A stretch of 64,000 nucleotides of DNA from Zymoseptoria tritici IPO323 (Eukaryota > Ascomycota > Dothideomycetes > Mycosphaerellales > Mycosphaerellaceae): positions 372,001 to 436,000 of the forward strand of contig NC_018204.1 of the NCBI RefSeq assembly GCF_000219625.1, written 5' to 3'. The notes beneath the pieces are model-generated. The model saw only the letters and a list, made by a program, of their open reading frames with translations, was not told where the DNA came from and did no database searches. Below are positions 32,150 to 42,983 of the stretch, in pieces (the stretch's first letter is position 1; every line of letters begins with the position of its first letter). The position numbers and the translations under genes are program-made.

Positions 32150-35100
32150 GTACTAGTCTACCGCCCTTAGTACCTCCCATACTTCTATTAAATGCTCTTA
32201 TCGCAGTAGGGCTAATGTAAGTTGCAGGTTCCTAAGTGTTTTTAGACGCGGGCCAGCCCTTCTACGCGATCCTGTACATCTATCTGCCGTGTTGTTTCTT
32301 ACGCTTTAGGATCTTATCTACTACGTAAACGTCGGGTTCCTCTAATCGGATCTCCTTTAGGCTATTCTAGGCCCGTTCAGTAATTTTGGCAGGTTTTTCC
32401 TCCTCTAGTAGGGAGATGTAGAATGTAGGATGGATGTTTATCGTTTCCGGCAGTTCTAGCGCGTACGCGACGTCGTTTACGACTCGCTTAATCCTATATA
32501 GGCTAACATACTTGTGATCGAGCTTTTCCGACGGCCGGATAGACTTTAAATACTAAGTGGAGAGGTATATACGGTCGCTAACCTTATATGTTTTCGCAGT
32601 TTTGCGAGCATTGTAGTATCGTGCGTGTCTCTCCTATAACGCAGCTAGTCTTTTATGTAGCGTTTTCTGTAGGCCGATTACTTTGTGCGCTATTTCCGCC
32701 GCACTAGGCGCTTTGCCCTCTAATTAGGGCAGGTCGGGCTATCTAGCGGCAATTAGATCGTAAACGTTACATGCTTAGAATGGTGTTACCCCTGTTGTCG
32801 CATAAACGCTATCGTTGTAAGAGAATTCGGCTACCGATAGCATTTGTGCCTAGTCGTCCTGTTCGTAGTTGTAGTACACTCGTAGGTATTGCTCTAGCGT
32901 TTGGTTCTAACGTTCCGTCTAACTGTCTATTTGGGGGTAATATGCGGTGCTTAGGCCCCTTCGGACCCTAAGGTGGTAGTAAAGCGTGCTCTAGAACTTG
33001 GATATAAGGATCGGTCCTCTGTTAGACGTAATTAACTTAGGAGTTCCGTAAAGGCGGAAGATTTCTCTTAGGAAGACCTCCGCGAGGGTTTCGGCGTTAA
33101 TGTCCTTCCGTACGGGAATGTAGTAGGCCATTTTGGACCACCTGTCTATAACGACGAGGATTAAGTCGTATGTGTGCTCTATAAACGTACTTAGGGGCAG
33201 ATCGGTAATAAAATCCAATGTTAGGTCCTCCTAGGGCCTGTTTGGTAGAGCTTCCGCACGGAGTTCTCTATATAGGCTATATCGCCGTAGCTTCGCCCTG
33301 TCGTATGTCTAGCAGCTGTTTACGTAGTCCTTAACGTATTTTCTTATGTCTGGCCAGTAGAACGACTGTTGCAACAGCTCTAGGGTCCGTTTAAAACTAA
33401 AGTAGCCAGCTAGGGGATCGTTATAGTACTAGCGGAGAGCTGCTAGGCGTACTAGGCCCGTAGGCACGTACAGTTTCTGTTCGTAGAAGAGGAATTCGCC
33501 TTATATAGCCTACCTTTAGGTCTATTCCGGCGGATCCGGGTTATTTATAGCCAGTTCGACTGTCGATGCTATAGGGTTATATTTCAGGCTTTCGCGTATT
33601 GTATTAATTAGCGGGGAGTCTGATAATTCTTCTATTAGAGTGCTCGCTATTATATACGTTTTGCTGCAGTAGGTCCTAGCGAGCTATAGATAGTAGGTTA
33701 TAACTGCTATTATAGACCGAACAGGGCTGGATTCGGCCGTTATTCCCTCGGACAGACCTAGTTGGTGCCGAAGGGTGTCTAATGCAGGAGCACTGTCGCT
33801 TTCGTTAATCTACCGTCCCGAGTAGTCCCTGTCTTCTAAGTCTAGGCGTCTGCTTACTCCGTCCGCGGCGGCATTAAGCAACCCCGGGTTGTACGTTATG
33901 CGGAAGTCGACGTTTGACAGCTGCTCTGCCTATCTTGCCTGTCTTCGGCTTAGTTGCTTGGTTGTTATAAACTATTTCAGGTTGTAATAGTCTGTTAAGA
34001 CCTTAATTTAGTGCGAAGCGCCCTTAACGTAGTATCTCTAGTGCTTAAAGGCCTCGACTATAGCGAGAAGCTCTTAATCGTGTGTGTTATAGTTCCTTTC
34101 GGCCGCGTTTATCTTGCTAGAGAAGAAGGCTACCGGGTGCTAGTGCATTTTGCCCTCCGTTTTATGCGGTTAGGACAGTACTGCCCCGACGGCGAACCTA
34201 GAGGCATCTGTTACGACGCGGATAGGCAGTTTTAGGTCGAAATGCCGCAAGATAGGCGCTTTAATAAACCTGGTCTTTAACTGCTAGAATGCTTGTACTA
34301 CGTTAGGTAGGAGCTCGAGGGGAACTAATTCCTCCTTTCTCTGTTAGTGTCCTCCTTTAGTACTATTTAGGCCTCTTTCTGTTAAGCGGTTTAGTAGGCT
34401 AGCTATACAGGAGAATCCCTTAATAAACTAGCGGTAGTAGTTTACAAATCCGATAAAGATGCGAATGTCCCTAACTAAGGCCGGAAGGGGCTAGTTAGCA
34501 ATAGCTTGGATCCTTTCTGCCTCTATTTCGACCCCTTTTAGGGTTACTACGAACCTAAGGTAGCCGACTTGCCGCTTAAAGAACTCGCACTTTGACAGTT
34601 TAGCAAAGAGTCGGTGTCTTCTAAGTCTCTCGAGGACTATCTTAACGTGTTTCTTATAGCTTTCGGCGTCTTATAAGTATATTAAGATATCGTCGAGGTA
34701 TACTACAACATAGTGGTCTAGCAGGCCCCGGAGGGCGTAGTTTATGTATCCTTAGAACACTACTGGGGCGTTAGTCAGCCCAAACGGGACTACAGTGTAC
34801 TCAAAGTAGCCATACCTCGTCCGAAAGGCAGTTTTCCACTAGTCACTCTCCTTAATTCGGATGCGATAGTACGCGTCTCGTATATCTAGCTTTATAAAGA
34901 ACTTTGCCGGCGCCAACTAGTCCAGAGATTCCTAGACGAGGGGCAGGGCATGTCTATTCTTAATAGTAACGGCATTAAGGGCCCTATAGTCGACGCACAG
35001 ACGTAGGCCGCCGTCCTTTTTCTTTACAAAGAGGATGCCTGCCCCCGCTAGGGAGGTCGAGGGGCGGATCTACCCCTTCTCTAGGCTGTCGGCAAGGTAG

Positions 35101-36970
35101 TTGCGCAGAGTCTCCAGTTCTGTTATAGAGAGGTTGTACAATAGGCTGTACAGGGCCTCCTTGCCTTCTTCGAGGTCGATACTAAGCTTATTCGGCCCCG
35201 TCTCGGGGAGAAGGGACTCGTTTCCTTCTACGAAAACGTCCGCGAAATCCGAGAATTCGCTTGGAAGTTCCGGTTCTTTTGGCGCGTCGTCTGTACGTTA
35301 AGCGGCAAGGGCCTAAACGCGCCCCGAAGGGATGCCGGAGGCGTCCTTCTAGAACTCTTTAGGTAAGACGAGCCTGACCGGCCTCTATTGTCTACCTTTC
35401 GTCCCCTTCCAGGTAACGCTTTTATAGATAAAGTTCACCCTCGGGTTCTATCGTTCTAGCTAGGGCATGCTAAGGACTAGTTGGAACCTGTAGATTCTTC
35501 CGACTACGAAGGTTTCTATACATCCTCTTATGTGTCCTTAAGTGTCTGTTACTTTAAACGGGACGCGGCATTCTCCCTAAATAGCTATCCTCTAGCTGTT
35601 TAGTACTACGTATTAGGCCGTTTGCCCTAACTCGGGGCTTAGGCCTAGCTCTTTAGCTGCTATGTTGTCTATAAAGTTGCTTTGCGCTCCGCAATCGAGC
35701 AGTGCTCGGAGTGTCTTAGTCCTATTAGGACCCTACATCTCTACTTTAAGGCGTATTAGCCCTTCCCCTGTAGTTCGGGGGATTCCTCCTAGCTCGGCAG
35801 CCTTTCTTTAGGCCTCTAAGTACTAGACTTAACCCGCAGCAATTAGAGGAGATCTACTGCGGGCTCTCCCTTTTCCCGACTAGTCCTTGTTAGGGCATTC
35901 CTAGCGCCGGTAGCCCTCTTTGCTATATGTCTAGTAGGCAGTGGCCGACTTCTCCTTATTAGCCGCCTTCGGGGGGGTTTTAGCCCTTCTTGGCCTACTC
36001 GGGGGCTTGTTATTTTTGTTTAGGCGCCTTCTGTTAGTCTCGTCGACGGAAGTCTTTGCTAAGCGCTTTTTATTAAATTCCTATATCTGTCGGTACGATA
36101 TGTTAGCTCGTTCCTCCGCATCTACGAGGGTCGTAAGGGTAACTTGGCCCTGTTCGAGCCTGTTTCTAACCGCCGGGGTAAGAGCTCCCTTGAATTTATA
36201 GATTATCCTAGGAATGTCGGTACAACCGATCTTATCCTACTGTTCTTTTAGGTAGTTTATTAGCCTAGTTAGGGTCCTGTCGCCCTATTTGGCCTCTTTA
36301 ATGTTGTCTATAGCTCTTTAGGTGCGTTCGTCTTTTGTACCTATAGAATCTAGCATTACGAGCTACATGTTGCTCTATATTAGCCAAACAGGTGCCTTGT
36401 CGAGAAGGTGGCGCTTCTAGTGCTGCTTTTAGGGTCTCGCTATCTATTCTTCAGCGAATTCTATCTTTTCTTCGTTAGTGGCTATACTAGCCTGGTTAAT
36501 TGCTCGGTTAATGTCTTCCTACTACTATTCCTAGTCGGCGCGGTTCTTTCCTTCGAAGATGTAGGGATTCCGGGCCTTTAGGAGCGCGTTCTTAGGGATA
36601 GATAGCCGAACTAGGGCATCGGGCAGGACAGTAGGGATAGATCCGTTCTGTACCTGGGCGATGCGGTCCCTTATAGCCTTATTGCGTACCTAGAGAAGGC
36701 TAAGCTGGAGGAGGCGCTCCTGTCTGGCGGTAGCGGCCTCCTCCTTACGGATTTGTTTATTAATGTCGTCTTCTTCTCCCTTAGGTGGGGTGTCTTCTTC
36801 CTATAGAGGGTTCTCCGGTTCTTCTTCGCCCTCGTTAGCGGCATCCTAGTGCCTAATAGGTTCTTCCAGGTTTTTAGGCCCGCCTTCGGCGTCTTCGTCG
36901 TCGCCAACGGCAGTCTGGGTAGAGGTTTCTATAGTCTCCGGGTCGTTAGCGGGTTCGTTCGCACAGCGAC
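32150..36970 (-). pseudogene. gag-pol polyprotein relic of a chromovirus
   Basis: Read with TAG/TAA at Gln and Trp positions. Gag is at about 36970-35830 with a degraded zinc knuckle near its end. Reverse transcriptase at about 35080-34500 keeps the YLDD active site (34691-34715). RNase H lies around 34230-33900. Integrase has an HHCC-type zinc region relic near 33340 and a catalytic core at 33218-32991 (LILVVIDRWSKMAYYIP), where the second catalytic Asp is now Asn (ITSNRG). A chromodomain (VVDKILKRKKQHGRQMYRI) is at about 32330-32215. The order is Ty3/Gypsy and the C-terminal chromodomain places it with chromoviruses. Confidence 0.85.
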
Positions 36971-37055
36971 GGGTGCTCTTGCTCCCTAATAGGCCGGGAC
37001 GAGACGAAGCTATCTCGGAAGTAATTCGTCGTGCTGTAGGGTAGATCGAATCGTA

Positions 37056-37270
37056 TATAAAAGGTGCAGTTAAGAATAGAGTAGCAGTATGAATTACTTT
37101 AGAACAGACTCGATTCGATACTCTCTCGGAAGGAGGAGATTCTACGTATCCTTATACTACGGGCGCAATCTAGCTCAAACGAGCTTAAAAGGCCCTAGTA
37201 GGGGTGCATATGCCGCTGAGGCAGGGGATTAGATGCCGATTGTCGGTATTCGGCGGAGGCAGATGTGACA
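37056..37270 (-). repeat. 5' LTR (relative to gag-pol)
   Basis: 215 bp, starts tataaaaggtgcag (the terminal TG is now TA) and ends cagatgtgaca on the plus strand. Confidence 0.9.
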
Positions 37271-37603
37271 TAATAGATCAATAGATAGATCGATTTGGCC
37301 TGCGAGCTCTCTACGAGCCTTGCGAGCCTGCACGTTGATACCCAAATGAATGCGTTAGTTACTATATATCTCCTTGAATCCCTCGTTTTCACGCTTGAAT
37401 CCCTCGTTTTCACGCTTACGAGCCAGCCGTTTTGGCCTGCGAGCACGCCGCGAGCTATTTTTAAGGAAGAGAATTAAGATATTAAGCTATTAAGATATAA
37501 GATACACGTTTATCGCTCCTTCCAGCCGCGAGCTAGTCCTTGTAGTCCGCGAGCACGCAACGAGCGAGTCGTCGGTAGCGTGTATTTATTAGATTTGTAT
37601 ATA

Positions 37604-39325
37604 TTAGTCCTTCTGGTTAGCCCTGCCCTTCTCGGTAAGCTTAATATTCCTCTCGCTCCGTCTAGTGCTAACAGCCACTAGCTCGTCGACCTTCTTCTTC
37701 TTCTTCTGCTGCTGCTGAACGACCGGCTTGACGACCTGCTGAACGACCGGCTTAACGACCGGCTCGGCGACCTCCTCCGGCATCTCTAAACCCCCTTGAT
37801 TAGCAGTGCTAGCAGCAGTGCTAGGGGCCTTCGACTTTAACTAAGGCGTTGGCATCGTCGTTGTCGCTGACGAAGAGGGCATCGTCGAGTCCGAACGGAT
37901 CGCTGGCGCTAGCGCACTAGCTGCTGCGGAGGAAATCGTCGAAGGTGCACTATTCTCCTTAGCTCGGTTCGCGGTAGCTTCCTTAGCCCTTGCTATATCG
38001 TCCAAGCTGTCCGTGTTAGGGTCGAGCAGAATGCAGTCGTTAGGCTGGCTTACTAGCGATAATTAAAGGTCGCGGCTAGCAGGGCGTTTAGAGCTAGAGC
38101 GTTGCTAAGGCTAAGGGCTGGAGTCCTGCTGCGAGGAGCTAAGGGCAGTGCGAGCGGAACGCGAACGGCTTGCGAGCCCTGCGGACTAGTCTGCGAGCGT
38201 CTTGCTGTTGCTACCGGACGGACCTGCTATGGCTATTACAAGGTAGCGAGCCTCCGGTGCGAGCTAGCTTGCAAGCAGGTAACTCTTGCCTACGGGGATC
38301 TCCCTACCGTCGACGCTAGTATAGCTGTTAGTCCATATAAACGGATAGTAAATAACGCCGTCCTTGTCCTTAAATACACGCCCGTTAGGGTGCAGGACAG
38401 TGCTATTAGTCTGCACGTTGTAACTAATTACATACTAGAATGTAGGCTCGCTGTTCTTCTTTACGGAGCGTTTTAGGTCTATATACACCTAGCTATCGTC
38501 GTAATTCTTCCAGCCGCTAGAGTAGATAACGTAAGTGATCTAAACGGTCGCCGAGGGAGCCCTGCTAGTTGTCCTTAGATTAAACAGCTATATTATCCTG
38601 ATCGTAGTATTCGCAGCAGCTACGTTGTTAGCGCCGAGCTTAATAGGCTAATTCCTGCTATACTCCCTTGTTAAATAGATGTCGTAGTAGGGCTTCTTGT
38701 CTCGCCGCTACTTCGCAGCTACGCTCTCGTTTAGCAGATACTCTAAGAAGAGCCTTCTACAGTTATGTTTCTTAGCGGCCTTAAGAATAGTGTCTATCTC
38801 GGCAATAACGCCCTAAGCTTGCTATAAGATCTTATTACGTTTGTCGGAGTATACCGGCGTCGCATTATCGTCGGCGTCCTTACTATCTATAGGCTCCGGA
38901 TCTATAAGGGTAACAGTGTGAAGGAAGCACTTAGCAGTAAACAGTAGCAGTAGCTTGTCCTTATTGTCCTAGGCACCGCCCCTCGCACTCTTGTTATTAG
39001 CTAACAGCTCCCTTAAACGCTTAGCCTTCTTAGCCTCCTTTAATAAGTTGGCGGCAGCGTTAGGTAACTTACGGGCCTTTGTCTTAGCCGCCTTCTTTAT
39101 CTTAGTGTTCGTACGGCTCTACAGAATGTATATACCCTCGCGAGCACTAGAGCTAGGAGGGGTAGCCTAGCGCTCGTAGTCGCTCGTAGGCTCGTCGTTG
39201 TTGCTCGCCGGAGCTGCTTGCGAGGGTAGAGGGCAGCTGTAGAAACCACAGTTCTTATCGCCGAGATTAGCATAAGAGGTGTAGGGTAGTGCCGCAGGGT
39301 TGCGGCAGAACTAAGAGGTAGCCAT
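37604..39325 (-). pseudogene. second accessory gene of the 12.3-kb element
   Basis: One frame of 574 codons from ATG 39325 to TAA 37604-37606, with TAG/TAA at Gln positions and one low-quality stretch near 38240-38080 that may be an intron. The N-terminus is short and Cys-containing. A basic helix follows (KIKKAAKTKARKLPNAAANL, then LLKEAKKAKRLRELLA), then CFLHTVTLIDPEPID and a middle domain with YLTREYS and VYIDLKRSVKK. An Ala/Ser/Pro-rich linker precedes a repeated VVKPVVQQ stretch and a poly-Lys C-terminus. DNA- or transposase-binding is a guess from the charge. No family recognised. Confidence 0.55.
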
Positions 39326-39408
39326 AAGACGGCTGTATACACAAGGGACGGTAGTAAGTAAGAGGAAGAGGAAGAGCGAGGACAGGAGGGCATAGCCTTG
39401 TATATCGT

Positions 39409-41313
39409 TTAATCGAATGCAAAGCCGTTAGCACGGAAGAAGTCCCTTATGCGGTTACGCGGCTGCAACTTAGCTCCCTTCGGAGGGGTCTAAAACTCTG
39501 CGAGGTTATTACTAGCAGCAAGATAACAACTAGCAGCATCGCGGAGGTAGAGATATGCATCCACATAGATCTTATCCTTGTTAGCGTCCAGCTCGCAACC
39601 ATCGAGCGTCGCTAGATAGCTACTAGCTACTAGTATCTCGGTAGCCTACAGCAGAGTCGGCGGAGGAAGGTATGCAAGGAGATCTGTAAATAGTTAGCTC
39701 GTTACGGCACGTAAAACGCTCGCAACGCTCGCAACGCTAGCAGGCCAGCAGCAAGCTCTCGATCCCTACACTGCTCCTTAACCCTAGCACGCTCGCAGCA
39801 GCACGCAAGCCGCTCGCGGGGAAATACTAACCGAATTAAGCATACTAATCCGCTATCCGCTAGATACGCGGATGCTCTGCGTTAAGGTATATTCCGCGAT
39901 CCTCTACGCTATTAGGAGGATAGTCGTAGTTGTAAGTAGGAATACTAGGCAAGTGCCCTTCGACTTTAGGCTACTTTCGAATAGCATAGTTATTATAGCT
40001 GTTAATAAACAGCTCGACCGTAAACCGGAGGATTAGAACGTAGACTGCAAGGAACGCCACACGGTCAGCCCTACTATCCTCGCTATAGAGGCCTTTATCG
40101 CGAAGCTAGTAGAAGAAATTACGCCATCGATTCCACCCTACAGCTGCACTAAGACCCTAGAAGCGCTCTATCGTTTAATTGCCCTTGCTCGTTATATACT
40201 AGAAGCTATCGCGGAACTTAATGCTCTAATCCTCCTAAAGTTTATAGCAGAAGAGGTGTATATTAGCTATTAAAGGAGTCTCTACGCTGTAATCCGCCCG
40301 CATAATCTGTGTATAAATAGAGTTAGTAGAGCTGCAGAGCTGCGAGCATAGCACAACCGGTTGCGAGCCTACCTTTAGCGTAAAGCCAAGTTCTCGGACT
40401 GTATCTAAATACTGCTTAGAGACCGAGAAGACCGTCTTAGCTATAGTGCCTATGTAAATCTATATAATCTTCTGTGTGTATATATCGATACAGGTATAAA
40501 AGCAGATGCCGAAGCTCTCGAACTTGTAGTAGGCATCTACCGACCATATATAATTAGGACCCTTAGCCTTTAGACGACTGCGCTTAACATCCTTACAACT
40601 ACCCTTCCGGCAGCGGCAAGCATTAGGACCTACAGGATTAAGGGTATACGAGATGTTAGCTATGCGATCCCTACGAGCAAACGAGCGTTAGCATACGAGC
40701 TAGGCGAAGGAGTTTACGAGCAAGGGAAGCAGCGTAAATTGCAGTTTACGAGCAGACGAATCTAGCCTGCGAGCGTGCTTGCGAGCGTGCTTGCGAGCAT
40801 GCTTGCGAGCGTGTATACAGACCTTCTAATAATGTTGTATTCCTTCCGCAGGTGCCTTGCTAATCGTTTGTATTTATAGTCATCTAATGCACTACCTACA
40901 ATCGTCCCCTCTAACACTATCCGTATAACCTTATCGTGTTCAGGCTAGTTATCTCGTAGGATCCTTCGATACAAGCCTAGCTTCTTCCGGATATCTGCTA
41001 ATTGCTACAGGCTTATCTCGAAGCCGTCCTTCCTTAGGCATCTTAACAGCCTCTTATCCTTTATATCCTACTGCTAGAAGAGCTCCTTAATCCTTGCATA
41101 CAGCAGTGCCTAATAGTCCTTATCTTAAGAGATCCTCGGATGCGTAGAGAGCTGCTAACGAGCTAGTATCTGTCTGAACGTTCGAGGCTTAATAGCTACT
41201 TGCTGCTCTTCCCTTAGCTATTAAACGACGTCGTCGTAGGTCTATTCGGAGACCCTAAGAAGGAGCTCGATCTCGGTTCGAAGGTAGTCGATGTTAAGGG
41301 CGGCGCGTAGCAT
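39409..41313 (-). pseudogene. integrase-core (DDE) transposase relic
   Basis: From ATG 41313 (MLRAALNIDYLRTEIELLLR) an N-terminal helical region leads to LRKDGFEISLQQLADIRKKL, a helix-turn-helix-like stretch. Two introns are visible (about 40812-40667, GTATAC...TGCTAAC...CGTAG; about 39837-39688, GTTAGT...GCTAAC...TACAG). The catalytic core keeps three acidic residues: Asp in NYIWSVDAYYK (near 40545), Asp in RADYSVET, Glu in TIERFQG followed by NRWRNFFYQLRDKGLYSED. This is the integrase-core family often annotated only as 'integrase core domain protein' in fungi. Placement in the IS3EU-like group is a possibility I cannot test. The C-terminus ends NGFAFD, TAA. Confidence 0.7.
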
Positions 41314-41428
41314 GGCGAGAGGGTAGTAAGGGCGTTAAAAAGAAGAAGAACGATGTTGCGAGCAAGAGAGGTAGACGTTGCGAGCGCTTACTAAGCGTTA
41401 AATCGATAAAACGAGGTTTTGAGAAAAT

Positions 41429-41467
41429 GAGAATTAAGGTAGTGACCTAAACTGCCCTACAGGACGC
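41429..41467 (-). repeat. right 39-bp terminal inverted repeat
   Basis: Partner of 29192-29230. Immediately outside is the coding sequence of the interrupted host gene. Confidence 0.9.
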
Positions 41468-41800
41468 CATCTTATCCCAGTGGCGGTTCCCTGGTCCTGA
41501 GCACTGACGAATCCGAAGATTGTTTGCCGACATCGACTGAGTCACCTGCAGCCACTTTCGAGAAAAGTCTAGAAATGGTATGATGTTGTTCTTCTCAACG
41601 ATGATGACGAAAGAGTTCTTCGAGTAGTATATCTCTCGTAGCTCCGTGTTCGTCGGAAAGGCCAACAGCAGTGGCGGCTCCCGGACAGGGTTGGGAATGG
41701 CATCGGACTTTGATAGCTCGTGAGCGAATACCAAATGTCGGAGTTCTGTTGGTAGCTCAAAGGTCGAGAAGGTGACTGGCTTTGATGTGTGTATCCCCAT

Positions 41801-42629
41801 CTCTGATGTGGTCGCTGTTCATTCTCGTGCATCGTTTCTGCTAGGCACTGCAGCAATTTATACATCTGGCAACATGTCTTGAGTTTTCTGTTTGCTGTCT
41901 TGGTACTGATGAGATCTGGAAACGCCGATGATGGAGTTCCCGAAGCTCGCCACATCTAGAACTGCCGACGAATGATCGGATGAAACACATGTCGTTCTCG
42001 TCGATGGTTCTGAGGTAAAGGGTGAAGCACAGGTGGAACTCAGGTGAAGAGTGAGAGTGAAAGTGAAGTCGGGTGAGAGGATTTTCGATATAGATACAGA
42101 GAGAGGCGTTGATCTCAGACCGTCATGACGCATTCTCTCTACAGTGCGGGAACACGGACACCTTTTCCTCTGCGTCTCTCAGTCAAAATCTTCGACATCC
42201 ATGAATCCGAATCCGAACGTCCACCGATATCGAGATCCGTCATCAACAACTACCGAAACCCCTCCAGAGACATGCATAAGTCCGAACGCCTACTCCACTT
42301 GCGACATCGCCTCAATGAGTTGGCGAGAGCCATGTTCCGGGCAAAGGAATGAGAAGGAGCACGTTGCGCAAAGGCCGAGCGGTGGATGAGGAGGATTGAT
42401 ATTGAAATGGTTGAACAATCCCATGCCGAGCACAATACGTCCCGTCTGTTCGTTCACAAGCTGTGGACTCTGCAATTTCCACAGTGACGGACGTTCCGAT
42501 CGCCTGGCTCATGTGCCATGGAACTGTCGTGCCATTGCAGTGCGGGCAGCCAGAGCACATACCGACCGCCAGGCCGACCCTCCAATACAACCCGTTCCTC
42601 CCTCAGAATCCGCTGTCTCCCACACTGGC
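41801..42629. other. gene-like frames on both strands, unresolved
   Basis: Just upstream of the broken F-box-type gene, a minus frame (KTANRKLKTCCQMYKLLQCL) at about 41955-41800 could be its 5' extension, one base out of phase. The plus strand at 42125-42390 has two short protein-like frames. None is decisive. Confidence 0.3.
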
Positions 42630-42983
42630 TCAACATTCTCCCAGACCCCTGTCACACCACTTCCACATCTTCGCTTGGCCGCCGGACTCGGCAATTCCAG
42701 CGGACTCGTCTCCATCATCGTCGCAGCCGAGCGCTTCGGCCGCACGGAGACCAGCAATCCCCGCCCGGACACGAATCGTACACCGTGCCCTTGGCCTTGG
42801 CCTCGAACGCTCATGCTGAGAGTCTCCTGATTGTGGCGCGTTCCCCAAAAACTGCCAAGAGGATCCACGACTGGAATACTGTGAATCTGGAAAACTCACT
42901 CCTTCAGAAGCGGCTTCGTATGAGGAAGCGCCGAATAGTGAAGGTGAAGATTGCACTTCTCCTTTTCCCATCCGTACCTCCAT
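42630..42983 (-). CDS. unrecognised 117-residue frame
   Basis: ATG 42983 (MEVRMGKGEVQSSPSLFGAS) to TGA 42630, uninterrupted, Ser/Gly-rich with an acidic patch (CDDDGDESAG). The opposite strand is open too, so confidence is low. Confidence 0.25.
   Translation of the reverse strand: MEVRMGKGEVQSSPSLFGASSYEAASEGVSFPDSQYSSRGSSWQFLGNAPQSGDSQHERSRPRPRARCTIRVRAGIAGLRAAEALGCDDDGDESAGIAESGGQAKMWKWCDRGLGEC

Larger units (their letters stand above)
30344..37270 (-). mobile_element. Gypsy chromovirus-type LTR retrotransposon, 6927 bp
   Basis: Direct terminal repeats of 215 bp (30344-30558 and 37056-37270) differ by nine transitions and no transversions; the left copy keeps TG...CA ends. The 5-bp duplication taata flanks the element (30339-30343, 37271-37275). 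gag-pol lies on the minus strand, with the order gag, reverse transcriptase, RNase H, integrase, chromodomain. A separate plus-strand spliced gene sits between pol and the 3' LTR. Internal stops show it is inactive. Confidence 0.9.
29890..37284 (+). pseudogene. Cys-rich coiled-coil accessory gene of the 12.3-kb element, split by the retrotransposon
   Basis: The plus frame reads a Cys-containing stretch (CEDRGLDCKTSKTLAAYAYC followed by YYKGKPLC), a Lys/Glu linker and then a clear coiled coil (DKIATLESEVSDLKRKIGSL, IDEVDNVQSKSKAAIAKIKQ) up to the retrotransposon at 30344. After 37270 and the target duplication it ends within three codons (TAG 37282-37284). The spaced Cys residues could bind zinc. 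Its 5' end, somewhere after 29450, is not resolved. Stops are TAG at Gln or Trp positions. Confidence 0.55.
29192..41467 (-). mobile_element. 12.3-kb inverted-repeat DNA element with integrase-type transposase
   Basis: Perfect 39-bp inverted ends, gcgtcctgtagggcagttta onward (29192-29230) and its reverse complement (41429-41467). Inside are a transposase relic (39409-41313, minus), a second minus-strand gene (37604-39325), a plus-strand coiled-coil gene near the left end, and a Gypsy retrotransposon (30344-37270). Without the retrotransposon the element is about 5.3 kb. Both arms are RIP-damaged. I could not identify a target duplication. The gene set and ends make it a multi-gene DNA transposon. 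Confidence 0.8.
28967..41800 (-). pseudogene. F-box-type/unknown gene split by a 12.3-kb element
   Basis: The N-terminal half starts at ATG 41800 (MGIHTSKPVTFSTFELPTEL) and reads LRHLVFAHELSKSDAI, PPLLLAFPTNTELREIYYSK and NSFVIIVEKNNIIPFLDFSR to the element at 41467. The other half resumes at 29191 and below: NLTQWLHSIFTGYPVKLTAQ, RVLELFMDVIDIYGRRG, FRELLGRLHPEWLL, TAG at 28967-28969. The order LPTELR, PPLL..., LREIYYSKNSF is typical of the F-box-associated proteins common in Dothideomycetes, which is inference from family memory. About 185 residues in all. No target duplication could be recognised at this junction. Confidence 0.6.

Noticed and set aside
29192..41467. Starship-type or Maverick/Polinton-type giant element
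   Set aside because: I see no tyrosine recombinase (DUF3435-type captain), no DNA polymerase B, ATPase or capsid-like frame. Most of the size comes from the nested Gypsy element.
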